From IMG/VR virus record IMGVR_UViG_3300029265_000545, positions 1 through 27,922 of that record: 27,922 bases of DNA. One strand, 5' to 3'. A program made the position numbers and the translations under genes. A model generated the notes under the pieces. That model was not told the origin of the DNA and searched no databases. It was given only the letters and a program-made list of their open reading frames with translations. Shown here one piece after another: positions 1-6,638 of the stretch. The stretch's first letter is position 1. The number at the start of each line of letters is the position of its first letter. Origin of the DNA: a virus.

Positions 1-254
1 GAAAATATTTAGCTGAAGGTATTATATTTGAAGAAGAAGATAATAAAATTGGGTTAACTGATGAAGTTAAAGATTTTATAGATAATAAGTTTGAGACAAT
101 CGAGGATGCTGGTATGGATATAGAGGAGTTAGATGAGTCTGGATATTTTGAGGTAGAATTTATTGAAGAAATCATTGAGGAATTTGATGAAGATGATGAT
201 AAAGGTGGTGTAAGTAAAAAAGTTGAAGAATATATACAATCTAAAATAAAATAA
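1..254 (+). CDS. Partial acidic protein, 5' end outside window; KYLAEG N-terminus
   Basis: An open frame enters from the left edge (first full codon at base 3) and ends with TAA at 252-254. About 83 residues are visible and the start codon is off the window. The visible part begins KYLAEG and is then very acidic, with many Glu and Asp, ending in a short lysine-containing tail. The next gene has the same KYLAEG string at residues 8-13, so the true start is probably only a few codons outside. No enzyme motif is seen and I do not recognise a family. In T4, internal head proteins carry a short N-terminal capsid-targeting peptide cut after (L/I)xE; LAE|G would fit that pattern, which is an inference. 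The gap to the next ATG is one base, so the two are almost certainly co-transcribed. Confidence 0.6.
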   Translation, partial: KYLAEGIIFEEEDNKIGLTDEVKDFIDNKFETIEDAGMDIEELDESGYFEVEFIEEIIEEFDEDDDKGGVSKKVEEYIQSKIK

Positions 255-255
255 A

Positions 256-492
256 ATGGAAAATTTCGATTTAAAAAAATACTTAGCAGAAGGCAAGCTA
301 AATGACATTAAAGAAACAGCAGAAACTGTAGAAGAGGATAGAATGGGAAATGTTGATCTATTTGTAGAATCATCTCTTGAAGATTTAGAACAAGTAGTAA
401 GGAATCTAGCTCACACAGCAGACATGTCCGAAGAAGAAGCAGCAGAGATGGCTATAAAGCATATTCAAGATACGTTTGAAACATTAAATTAA
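256..492 (+). CDS. Small acidic protein with capsid-targeting-like N-terminus
   Basis: A 78-residue acidic protein starting at ATG 256, one base after the previous stop. Residues 6-14 read LKKYLAEGK, close to the start of the partial gene before it; the rest is predicted helical and rich in Glu, Asp and Ala (EEEAAEMAIKHIQDTF near the C-terminus). The short basic/amphipathic N-terminus followed by LAE|G at residues 10-13 resembles the capsid-targeting sequences of T4 internal proteins, which the gp21 protease removes. That comparison is from knowledge of T4, not a family match. The upstream sequence is A/T-rich with no Shine-Dalgarno. Function unknown; a small internal virion protein is the idea I would test first. 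Confidence 0.7.
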   Translation: MENFDLKKYLAEGKLNDIKETAETVEEDRMGNVDLFVESSLEDLEQVVRNLAHTADMSEEEAAEMAIKHIQDTFETLN

Positions 493-530
493 AAACAATA
501 AAGGTAAACAAACAGTAAAATAAAATAAAA

Positions 531-1652
531 TTGGATTTACTTACAAAATATTTAAATAACATAGCATATAAATTTCCTAAAGGATATCCTGACATGAATA
601 ATGATCAGGATGTTTTGTTGTTGGAAACACTATTGGGTGAAATATTAGGTGAAAAATTTTCATTAATTAATGAAGCCTCAGATGCTGAAGAAGGTATAGA
701 AATCCTTAAAAATAAATTTGAATTTAAGGATGAAGATTTTAAACAAGTATCTGGAAAGAGATACAAAGTATTAGTCCCTAGATCAGAGCGTTTTGATTAT
801 GCTCAAAAAATGGATGCTTTAGAAGATTTTACATTTGACTCAAATGCAAGAGGATCTTCAATGGGAGCTGTATTATATAAAGGTGCTTCATTTTTATTAA
901 AACCATCTAACGCACAAGGTAGAGCATCAGCCGGTACTGAAAATGAAGATATTTTAGAAAACGAATTAAAAAAATATCTTGAAGATGGTCCTAAAAATGT
1001 AGTATTTATAGGTTCAAACAAAAATTATGCTACTAAAGGAATTAAAGATGTTGTAGGTGTAGGATATGATGTTGCTGGAGGTAAAAAAGCAGATGTTGTA
1101 CTAAAAGGAGATAGAGATTATCCTATTTCAATAAAGAAAGACAATGCCGGTTTTTGGGAAAGTTCAGACTCAAGATATAAAGATGTAGTAGCAAAACTTT
1201 CAGAAAAAATTAAAAGAGGTGATTTTGCACCTGAATTAACGTTTAAACCTTTTACTGATAAATTAGGTAATGAAAAAGAAGGTGTTAATATTATGTATAA
1301 TTCAAACACAGATAAAAAAGTAACAGGTATTATTGTAACTGATTTACCTTCTAAAGATGAACAATCCATCATATTTGGTTCAGATAATGCTGTTGTAATT
1401 TATAGAACATACTCACCTAAAGATTTTAGTTTAGAAGGAGATACAATAAAAGTTGAAGTTTCTAAAATTATAGAAGATTTAAGTGATGTTGAGGAATTTA
1501 ATGCTGAACCTGTTCTTAACATTAGACATGATTCCACTCGCAAAGCTACAGGTGGTTTAAGAGCAACAGTTCAACCTGAAAACTTGTTATATAAAAATGG
1601 AAGTTTAACAGGAGATAAAATAGAATTATCTTATAACGAAATAATGAAATAA
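531..1652 (+). CDS. Probable PD-(D/E)XK-type nuclease with phage N-terminal domain
   Basis: A 373-residue protein. The start chosen is TTG at 531, because residues 7-32 (YLNNIAYKFPKGYPDMNN followed by a Leu-rich helix) look like a complete domain that the first internal ATG (codon 22) would cut. Residues 139-145 give an acidic helix (E139, E143, E145). D188 lies in a strand (KADVV) and S200-I201-K202 in the next strand (PISIKK), followed by DNAGFWESSDSRY. This D-x11-S-x-K layout is what PD-(D/E)XK nucleases show, including some restriction enzymes. Near the C-terminus STRKATGGLRA (335-345) is basic. No helicase or methyltransferase domain is present. SLINE|A at 44-49 could be a prohead-protease site, which would make this a packaged protein; that is speculative. 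The nuclease call is a motif reading that needs profile or structure comparison; a structural role cannot be excluded. Confidence 0.5.
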   Translation: MDLLTKYLNNIAYKFPKGYPDMNNDQDVLLLETLLGEILGEKFSLINEASDAEEGIEILKNKFEFKDEDFKQVSGKRYKVLVPRSERFDYAQKMDALEDFTFDSNARGSSMGAVLYKGASFLLKPSNAQGRASAGTENEDILENELKKYLEDGPKNVVFIGSNKNYATKGIKDVVGVGYDVAGGKKADVVLKGDRDYPISIKKDNAGFWESSDSRYKDVVAKLSEKIKRGDFAPELTFKPFTDKLGNEKEGVNIMYNSNTDKKVTGIIVTDLPSKDEQSIIFGSDNAVVIYRTYSPKDFSLEGDTIKVEVSKIIEDLSDVEEFNAEPVLNIRHDSTRKATGGLRATVQPENLLYKNGSLTGDKIELSYNEIMK

Positions 1653-1653
1653 T

Positions 1654-2592
1654 ATGTGCGACTGCGGATGCAATACTTGCGAAATAAAATCAACGTTAAT
1701 ACTCAATGAAAATTTAACCCCACGTGGTATATTGTCTGAAGGTTTAAAGCACCATATGGACGCTAATAAACCGCTAACAGACCATCTATATCGTGCTGGT
1801 TCTGAAAGTTATTTTAACCTATGGGCTGAAGCTCGCTCCTTATATACTCGTAATATTTTAGAGATTACAAATAAAGATGATTTAGCTGTTTTAACTGAAA
1901 CTAATTTAGGTCATTTTGGTATTGTTGATGGTAAAAAAGTACCATTAGATTTTCCTATTGAGTTAAATGAGCAAATGGATCTTGAAGATGAGTTAGCGAA
2001 TATGGAATTCGGAATGGATTATGACCAATTAGGTGATAATGAAAAAGAATGGGTTCGTGATGAAATGGACAATATGTCTATGAATGAAATTAAAGATGAA
2101 AATTTTGTTAAAGGTATTGAATTATTAAAATCTACTTTATCAAAAGAAGGTGGTGCTGCTGGTTTAGAGCCATTAGTAAAAGCATTATCTGGTTTAGGAT
2201 TTAGTAAAGATGAAGTTGTTGATTTAATTAAGAAAAATATTAATATTAAGCAACATAGAGATGGTGATTATATTTTATTACCCTTAGAAGAAGCTAAAAA
2301 GAAAGCTAAGAAAAATACTAAAAAATTAAATAAACCAATGCGTGATACTTCAGGAGGTAAAGCATATAAGGTTTATGTTAAAGATCCTAAAACCAAAAAT
2401 ATCAAAACCATACGTTTTGGTTCAGGTGGTTTAAGAGCTAAAATTAACGATAAAAAAGCAAGAAATGCTTTTGCAGCCCGTCATAAATGCTCAACTAAAA
2501 AAGACAAAACTAAAGCAGGTTACTGGAGTTGTAGACTTCCTCGTTATGCTAAATTATTAGGCTTAAAATCAAACTTCAGTGGATTCTGGTAA
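1654..2592 (+). CDS. Protein with N-terminal Cys cluster and basic C-terminal phage domain
   Basis: A 312-residue protein starting at ATG 1654, one base after the previous stop. The N-terminus is MCDCGCNTC, with Cys at 2, 4, 6 and 9, which may bind metal. A helical, acidic middle (about 40-200) leads into a Lys-rich linker (214-229). The C-terminal 85 residues form a compact basic domain: KAYKVYVKDPKT, then FGSGGLRAK, ARHKCSTKKDKTKAGYW and SCRLPRYA. H277, C279 and C293 are candidate ligands. From memory, this C-terminal block recurs in many aquatic T4-like phages as a separate or fused domain of unknown function, often annotated as structural. ILSE|G at 26-30 is another (L/I)xE site near the N-terminus. 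The last 14 bases overlap the next gene, implying translational coupling. No biochemical function is assigned. Confidence 0.65.
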   Translation: MCDCGCNTCEIKSTLILNENLTPRGILSEGLKHHMDANKPLTDHLYRAGSESYFNLWAEARSLYTRNILEITNKDDLAVLTETNLGHFGIVDGKKVPLDFPIELNEQMDLEDELANMEFGMDYDQLGDNEKEWVRDEMDNMSMNEIKDENFVKGIELLKSTLSKEGGAAGLEPLVKALSGLGFSKDEVVDLIKKNINIKQHRDGDYILLPLEEAKKKAKKNTKKLNKPMRDTSGGKAYKVYVKDPKTKNIKTIRFGSGGLRAKINDKKARNAFAARHKCSTKKDKTKAGYWSCRLPRYAKLLGLKSNFSGFW

Positions 2593-2851
2593 ACCTTACA
2601 TAGATTTAGAAGTTACAGATAATTTTACCATTCGTGAATTTGGGGGTAATATAGACCCAATTGAATTGATGTGGCATCGTGATGATGAAGATCGAACAAT
2701 TGAAATAGTAGGTAATACAGATTGGAAAATACAATTGGACAACTGCTTGCCTTCCCTAATAGAAGGTCGTATATTTATAGCAAAGCACGAGTGGCATAGG
2801 GTTATTAAAGGAATAGGAAAATTAACTTTAAAAATATACAAAAATAAATAA
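2579..2851 (+). CDS. Small cupin-like protein
   Basis: A 90-residue protein starting at GTG 2579, inside the last 14 bases of the previous gene and in a different frame; no ATG is available upstream. The protein is mostly predicted beta strand. WHRDDEDR (32-39) and HEWHRVIKG (70-78), the latter after a strand of the type GRIFIAKHEWHR, look like the two half-motifs of a small single-domain cupin, where His side chains would face the barrel. Similar WHRD-x-EDR proteins are common in aquatic T4-like phages, to my recollection, but their role is unknown. A 125-base gap with a probable terminator follows, so this closes the left operon. Confidence 0.6.
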   Translation: MDSGKPYIDLEVTDNFTIREFGGNIDPIELMWHRDDEDRTIEIVGNTDWKIQLDNCLPSLIEGRIFIAKHEWHRVIKGIGKLTLKIYKNK

Positions 2852-2902
2852 CATATAGACTGATTCATAGCCAGTCGATTATTAAAAAATTTCATGCATC
2901 TG

Positions 2903-2938
2903 TGGCGCAATCATTTGAATATCATTTGGATTGTGCCA
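2903..2938 (+). terminator. Probable rho-independent terminator after left operon
   Basis: Ten bases TGGCGCAATC (2903-2912) pair with GATTGTGCCA (2929-2938), with one G-U pair and a 16-base loop, followed by TTATTTTT. It lies between the cupin-like gene and the FAD dehydrogenase gene, directly before a promoter-like site. The loop is longer than usual, so efficiency is uncertain. A weaker 5-bp hairpin (GACTG 2858-2862 / CAGTC 2872-2876) lies just upstream. Confidence 0.55.
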
Positions 2939-2958
2939 TTATTTTTCGTATATTAACA

Positions 2959-2966
2959 TATAAATA
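2959..2966 (+). promoter_or_regulatory. T4-late-like promoter TATAAATA
   Basis: TATAAATA matches exactly the late-promoter -10 consensus of T4. It lies in a non-coding gap just after a terminator and 10 bases before the ATG at 2977. Unlike the copies before the portal and fibre genes, it is not within the longer TATTTATAAATA palindrome (here AACATATAAATAAG). If transcription starts some 5-7 bases after the box, as in T4, the leader would be only a few bases long. Confidence 0.5.
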
Positions 2967-2976
2967 AGAATACAAT

Positions 2977-4338
2977 ATGGATAAAAATATAGTAATGGTT
3001 GGGGCAGGAGTAGCAAATGTGAATGCTGCCACTAAATTAATTGATGAAGGTTTTAAAGGTAAAATTACTATTATTGATATGGGTAAAAACCCATATGACA
3101 GAAAATACTCTGAAGTGATGGAAGGCTTTTTAGGAGCTGGAGGTTGGTCAGATGGTAAATTAACTTATCATACATCAATTGGTGGTCAATTAAGTAAATA
3201 TTGTGGTGAAGAAAAAGCAATGGAGTTATTTGATCAGGTAATTGATAATTTTAAACGCTTCCACCCCAACCCATCAGAAGTACAATGTTCTGATCCTCAA
3301 GCAGAACCAGATTTTATTAAACCATATTTTGGATTAAGACTATTCCCAGTATGGCATGTTGGTACAGATTATTTACATGAAATAGGTAAAAATTGGTATG
3401 ATTTTTTAGTTGATGGGGGTGTTGAATTTATATGGGAAACTAAAGTATCAGATATTGATTTCGATAACAATAAGGTATTTTATACTAAAATAGCCGAAAT
3501 GGATAGTAGAGAACTACCAGGAGATTTACAATGGGTTAGTATGAATTCAATAGAATATGATAAACTCATATTTGGTGTAGGTAAATCAGGTATTGACTTT
3601 GGTAAACAATTAGCTGAAAAATATGACTTACCTACAGAACCAAAACCAGTACAAATAGGTGTTCGATTTGAAGCACCACAAAAACACTTTCAAAAATTAA
3701 TTGATGTATCTTATGATTTTAAATTATATAGAAAATTTGAAGATAAAGGTGTATCGCTTCGCTCATTCTGTACAAACAACAATGCAGCCTATGTAGCAGT
3801 TGAAGAAACATATGGTGATCACTCGTATAACGGACATGCTAAAAAAGGTGAAGCATTTAGAAATAATATGACAAATTTTGGCATTTTAATGGAAGTTCAG
3901 GGCATTGAAAAACCATTTGAATGGTCTAGAGAATTAGTAGGTAAAGTACAAAAAGAAAGGACTGGACTATTTTACAGCCCCACAAGAAAACCTACCACCA
4001 CATCTGAAGGTATAGGTGTAAGTGCATTTCAAATTGATTCATTAGATGAAATTAGGGAAGCATTTCAAGGATATTACACGTACATTGATGATTTTATTGA
4101 TGATATGAAAAAAGTATTTCCTACATTAGGAGATGATTGGGGTGTATATGTACCGGAGATTAAGTATCTTTCACCAGAACCATTGGTTAATTATAAAGAT
4201 TTATCCATTACCAAATACCCCAATGTTCACTTCGTTGGAGATGCATTAAGTGCTCGCGGAATAACTGTAAGTGGTAGTCAAGGAACATTAGTAGCAGAAC
4301 AAATACTAGAACAAATACTAGAACAAAATAAAAAGTAA
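2977..4338 (+). CDS. FAD-dependent dehydrogenase (COG2509-like oxidoreductase)
   Basis: A 453-residue protein with an N-terminal dinucleotide-binding fold: VMVGAGVANVNAA (7-18), the GxGxxN form of the FAD-binding loop. GFLGAGGWSDGKLTYH follows, the sequence expected in the uncharacterised FAD-dependent dehydrogenases grouped as COG2509. The middle has GVGKSGIDFGKQLAEKY and KPVQIGVRFEAPQ, also typical of that group. The C-terminus has the second FAD motif, VHFVGDALSARGI, then a helix. Length is normal for the family and it looks intact. The substrate is unknown; the family is soluble and may act on a hydroxylated or quinone-like small molecule. It starts a new transcription unit behind a late-type promoter box and heads a row of accessory genes, so it is a candidate auxiliary metabolic gene rather than a virion part. 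The 3' end carries a short tandem repeat. Confidence 0.85.
   Translation: MDKNIVMVGAGVANVNAATKLIDEGFKGKITIIDMGKNPYDRKYSEVMEGFLGAGGWSDGKLTYHTSIGGQLSKYCGEEKAMELFDQVIDNFKRFHPNPSEVQCSDPQAEPDFIKPYFGLRLFPVWHVGTDYLHEIGKNWYDFLVDGGVEFIWETKVSDIDFDNNKVFYTKIAEMDSRELPGDLQWVSMNSIEYDKLIFGVGKSGIDFGKQLAEKYDLPTEPKPVQIGVRFEAPQKHFQKLIDVSYDFKLYRKFEDKGVSLRSFCTNNNAAYVAVEETYGDHSYNGHAKKGEAFRNNMTNFGILMEVQGIEKPFEWSRELVGKVQKERTGLFYSPTRKPTTTSEGIGVSAFQIDSLDEIREAFQGYYTYIDDFIDDMKKVFPTLGDDWGVYVPEIKYLSPEPLVNYKDLSITKYPNVHFVGDALSARGITVSGSQGTLVAEQILEQILEQNKK
4297..4327 (+). repeat. 12-bp tandem repeat at 3' end of dehydrogenase gene
   Basis: GAACAAATACTA occurs twice in a row (4297-4308, 4309-4320) and a third partial copy (GAACAAA) follows. 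It encodes Glu-Gln-Ile-Leu repeats at the end of the C-terminal helix. The frame is kept, so this looks like harmless slippage that extended the helix. Confidence 0.8.
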
Positions 4339-4358
4339 TAACAGTTAAAACAAAAACG

Positions 4359-4628
4359 ATGACAGAAAAATTATTTGAAGTAAAAACTATTAATTCTAGA
4401 GGAGCAAAACATTACCTAATGAGATTAATAGGTGAAATTCCATGGAAACATCATAGATGGGATGGGCCAGCCATTGTACCAAATAATAGAAGTAGTGAAT
4501 TCAAAAAATCCTACTTCCTAAATGGGGTTGAATATGATAGTGAAGAATACTCAGAAATATTAAAGGAAAGAGAAGGTTTACCATGGTACAAACAAGCAGC
4601 ACCTAAAGGAGTAACCCATAGAAATTAA
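4359..4628 (+). CDS. Small hypothetical protein with WDGPA motif
   Basis: An 89-residue protein starting at ATG 4359, 20 bases after the dehydrogenase stop. WDGPAIVPNN (34-43) followed by a YFLNGVEYDSEEY strand (52-64) resembles the 'GPA ... NG' strands found in MORN-like or YwqK-like repeat proteins of phages, here as one diverged copy. The C-terminus is basic and proline-containing (LPWYKQAAPKG). No signal peptide or membrane segment. Function unknown; the row of accessory genes suggests an early or mid-infection role, but the sequence does not show it. Confidence 0.55.
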   Translation: MTEKLFEVKTINSRGAKHYLMRLIGEIPWKHHRWDGPAIVPNNRSSEFKKSYFLNGVEYDSEEYSEILKEREGLPWYKQAAPKGVTHRN

Positions 4629-4643
4629 CATAAGAAGAAAAAA

Positions 4644-4958
4644 ATGCCAACAAAGAAAATAATAGCGGAATTTAAAGAAGCAAACCCAAAAGAAATAAGA
4701 TATGCAATATTGGAAAATTTCTTTTTTGGATTAAGTGGAGCAGCTATAATGCCCTTTATCGCGCTAAGAATTGACATAGCAGTACTTATAGGTTACTTAA
4801 TACATTACTTTTACATTTCAAAAGTTATTAATAGACCTAAATATACAACAAGTTTAGCTAAGTTTATTTTATTTCCAATTCCAACAGCATTAGGTGGATT
4901 TGTAGGGTATAAGATAGCTTATTTCATCTCCCAATATCTTGGTCAATACGTCCAATAA
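4644..4958 (+). CDS. Small membrane protein, two to three transmembrane segments
   Basis: A 104-residue protein starting at ATG 4644, 15 bases after the previous stop, behind AAGAAGAAAAAA, which is purine-rich but not a Shine-Dalgarno. A charged N-terminus (about 1-22) is followed by long hydrophobic stretches at about 25-60 (possibly a helical hairpin) and 70-97, with RPKYTTSLAK between them. It is too small for a transporter. Possible roles such as holin-like, superinfection-exclusion or membrane-anchoring protein are only guesses; no motif separates them. It sits between the dehydrogenase group and the FkbM methyltransferase and is probably co-transcribed with both. Confidence 0.6.
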   Translation: MPTKKIIAEFKEANPKEIRYAILENFFFGLSGAAIMPFIALRIDIAVLIGYLIHYFYISKVINRPKYTTSLAKFILFPIPTALGGFVGYKIAYFISQYLGQYVQ

Positions 4959-5014
4959 AAAGTGGAAGAAAAAGAAATTATAAAGTTAATTAATAAACTA
5001 CATAACAATCATAT

Positions 5015-5704
5015 ATGAAAAGAGATGGAACACAATTCTACACAAAAGGGGGAAAATTAATTGATATGTCTTCTTGGGATAAAAACAATAATCTTGATGA
5101 GTTGCATAGTAAATATGGGTGGGAAGGAACAATGGCTTATGGAAATTTAATTAATGATGAGTTAAATTTTAAGGGTCCTGGGATTCAACGTGGTGACATA
5201 TATTTAGATTTAGGAGCTAATATAGGAATGTCTTCTTTAAGAGCAGAGATATCAGGAGCTTCAAAACTATACTGCATAGAACCTGATCCCCAAGTTTATG
5301 ATGCTTTAGAAATGAATAAATCTAGTAATTGGGAAATATTTAACATAGCAATTGCTGATTATATAGGATTAATAGAAATACCAAAATGGCCTGATTGGGC
5401 TGATTTAACCCCTCGTGCCTGTTTTACATTGGAACACTTTTTTCAAATAAATAATATCAGCCATATTGATTATATGAAAGTAGATATTGAAGGTCATGAA
5501 ATAAAAATACTACCATCAATACCTAAATCAGTATATGATAAAATATCTAAAGTTTTTATTGAATATCATGAAAATACTCAAATATCTAATGAGGACAGAG
5601 ATAATAATAGGTTAAAGTTTATCAATAGTATTATAAGTAAAGGTTATAATAATCATCACATACACCTTGGATATCACCAAAGTTTTATGTATTTTTGGAA
5701 ATAA
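5015..5704 (+). CDS. FkbM-family SAM-dependent methyltransferase
   Basis: A 229-residue protein with the FkbM methyltransferase pattern: YLDLGANIGMSS (63-74) is the SAM-binding glycine loop, YCIEPDP (86-92) the acidic residue that holds the ribose, and MKVDIEGHEI (154-163) the conserved D-x-E-G-x-E motif. Family members usually O-methylate sugars or polyketide hydroxyls, in bacteria often on surface glycans. The phage substrate is not visible; a glycan on the virion or host surface is plausible. Length is usual for a single-domain enzyme and there is no glycosyltransferase next to it. The ATG overlaps the stop of an 18-codon GTG mini-frame (4962-5018) as ATGA, which could be chance. Confidence 0.85.
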   Translation: MKRDGTQFYTKGGKLIDMSSWDKNNNLDELHSKYGWEGTMAYGNLINDELNFKGPGIQRGDIYLDLGANIGMSSLRAEISGASKLYCIEPDPQVYDALEMNKSSNWEIFNIAIADYIGLIEIPKWPDWADLTPRACFTLEHFFQINNISHIDYMKVDIEGHEIKILPSIPKSVYDKISKVFIEYHENTQISNEDRDNNRLKFINSIISKGYNNHHIHLGYHQSFMYFWK

Positions 5705-5714
5705 ATTATAAATT

Positions 5715-6245
5715 ATGAAAATAGGATTATGTGGTACGATGTCAGTAGGTAAAACTACATTAGTTAATGCTCTTAAAGAGCTACCAGAATTTAAAGATTA
5801 TGTTACTAGAATTGAGCGTTCTAAAGAATTAATGTCAATGGGTATCCCATTAAATACAGATTCAACCTTTAAAGGTCAATGTGTATTTTTAGCAGAACGA
5901 GCAGGTGAACTAATGTATGATAACATCATTACAGATCGTACTATAATTGATGTTATGGCGTTTGCTAATTGTTCTACTTCAATGGACATACATGATAAAG
6001 ATGATTTTGAAGTACTATCATCACGATTAATAAGGGAATACGATTATATATTTTATGTTTCTCCTGAAGGTGTTGAAATTGAAGATAATGGTATTCGTGA
6101 AACTAACCCCAAATATAGGAATACTATAGATAATTCTATTAATAATATCATCAATAAATATAATCATAGAATTAAAAACCTACACACCCTATCAGGTAGT
6201 ACCGAAGAACGTATAGAGTTAGTTAAACAAACAATATTCCCGTGA
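5715..6245 (+). CDS. P-loop ATPase/kinase (AAA_28-like)
   Basis: A 176-residue protein with a Walker A motif at the N-terminus, GTMSVGKTT (7-15), followed by a helix. The DRT residues in IITDRTIIDVMAFA resemble the Asp-Arg pair of nucleoside- and nucleotide-kinase-like P-loop proteins, and DYIFYVSPEGVEIEDNGIRE resembles their strand and lid. From knowledge of the group, such proteins in T4-like phages are annotated AAA_28 or NadR/kinase-like. A small-molecule kinase (nucleoside, nicotinamide riboside) is likelier than a mechanical ATPase because no sensor or arginine-finger domain follows. The substrate is unknown. It starts 11 bases after the methyltransferase stop. TATAAATT directly touches the ATG, which is probably just AT-rich sequence. 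Confidence 0.7.
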   Translation: MKIGLCGTMSVGKTTLVNALKELPEFKDYVTRIERSKELMSMGIPLNTDSTFKGQCVFLAERAGELMYDNIITDRTIIDVMAFANCSTSMDIHDKDDFEVLSSRLIREYDYIFYVSPEGVEIEDNGIRETNPKYRNTIDNSINNIINKYNHRIKNLHTLSGSTEERIELVKQTIFP

Positions 6246-6257
6246 TATTTATAACAA
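6246..6257 (+). promoter_or_regulatory. Variant late-promoter-like element TATTTATAACAA
   Basis: The first nine bases (TATTTATAA) match the element before the portal, ORF at 10731 and fibre genes, but the last part is CAA instead of ATA. It lies in the 24-base gap before the ATG at 6270, with 12 bases to the start codon, the same placement as the exact copies. It could drive the small coiled-coil/terminase group; weaker match, so lower confidence. Confidence 0.35.
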
Positions 6258-6269
6258 AATAACTACATA

Positions 6270-6638
6270 ATGAAAAAATCAGAACTTCAAAAATCCATTA
6301 AAGAAGAAATATTTGAGATTTTGTCTGAAGAAACAGCAGATGAGATTAAAGATAAAACTTCAGCACAGGCTGAATTAAATAAGGAACTTGAAAAAACTGC
6401 AGAACTTACAAATGAAGCTGAAGATATGGATGATGTAGAAATGGATAAAAAAGCATCAAAGGCAGCTAAAAAAGGAGATTCTGTTTCTAAGATTGCTAAT
6501 AAATTAAAAGAAACTGATAGTCAAATGAAATCCATAGTTAAAAAATGGAAAAATTCAGAAGAACCAGAAAAAAGTAAATTGTTAACTCGTTTAAAGGAAT
6601 TGACCAAAATAAAGAAAGAACTTGAAGGTCTTCTTTAG
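6270..6638 (+). CDS. Small charged coiled-coil protein; possible small terminase candidate
   Basis: A 122-residue highly charged protein, helical throughout with heptad-like Leu/Ile spacing, strongest at about 75-122. The N-terminus MKKSELQKSIKEEIFEILSE resembles short N-terminal helices seen in several T4-like virion proteins, and LSE|E (18-21) fits a prohead-protease-like site. It is two genes upstream of the large terminase, where T4 places the small subunit gp16, also a small coiled-coil protein. I see no clear gp16 sequence signature, so that is only a positional suggestion; a head-core or scaffold-associated protein is equally possible. The last 17 bases overlap the next gene. Confidence 0.6.
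   Translation: MKKSELQKSIKEEIFEILSEETADEIKDKTSAQAELNKELEKTAELTNEAEDMDDVEMDKKASKAAKKGDSVSKIANKLKETDSQMKSIVKKWKNSEEPEKSKLLTRLKELTKIKKELEGLL

Noticed and set aside
2852-2976. tRNA or small RNA in the gap before the dehydrogenase
   Set aside because: Only a 10-bp terminator hairpin and a weak 5-bp hairpin; no cloverleaf or CCA end.
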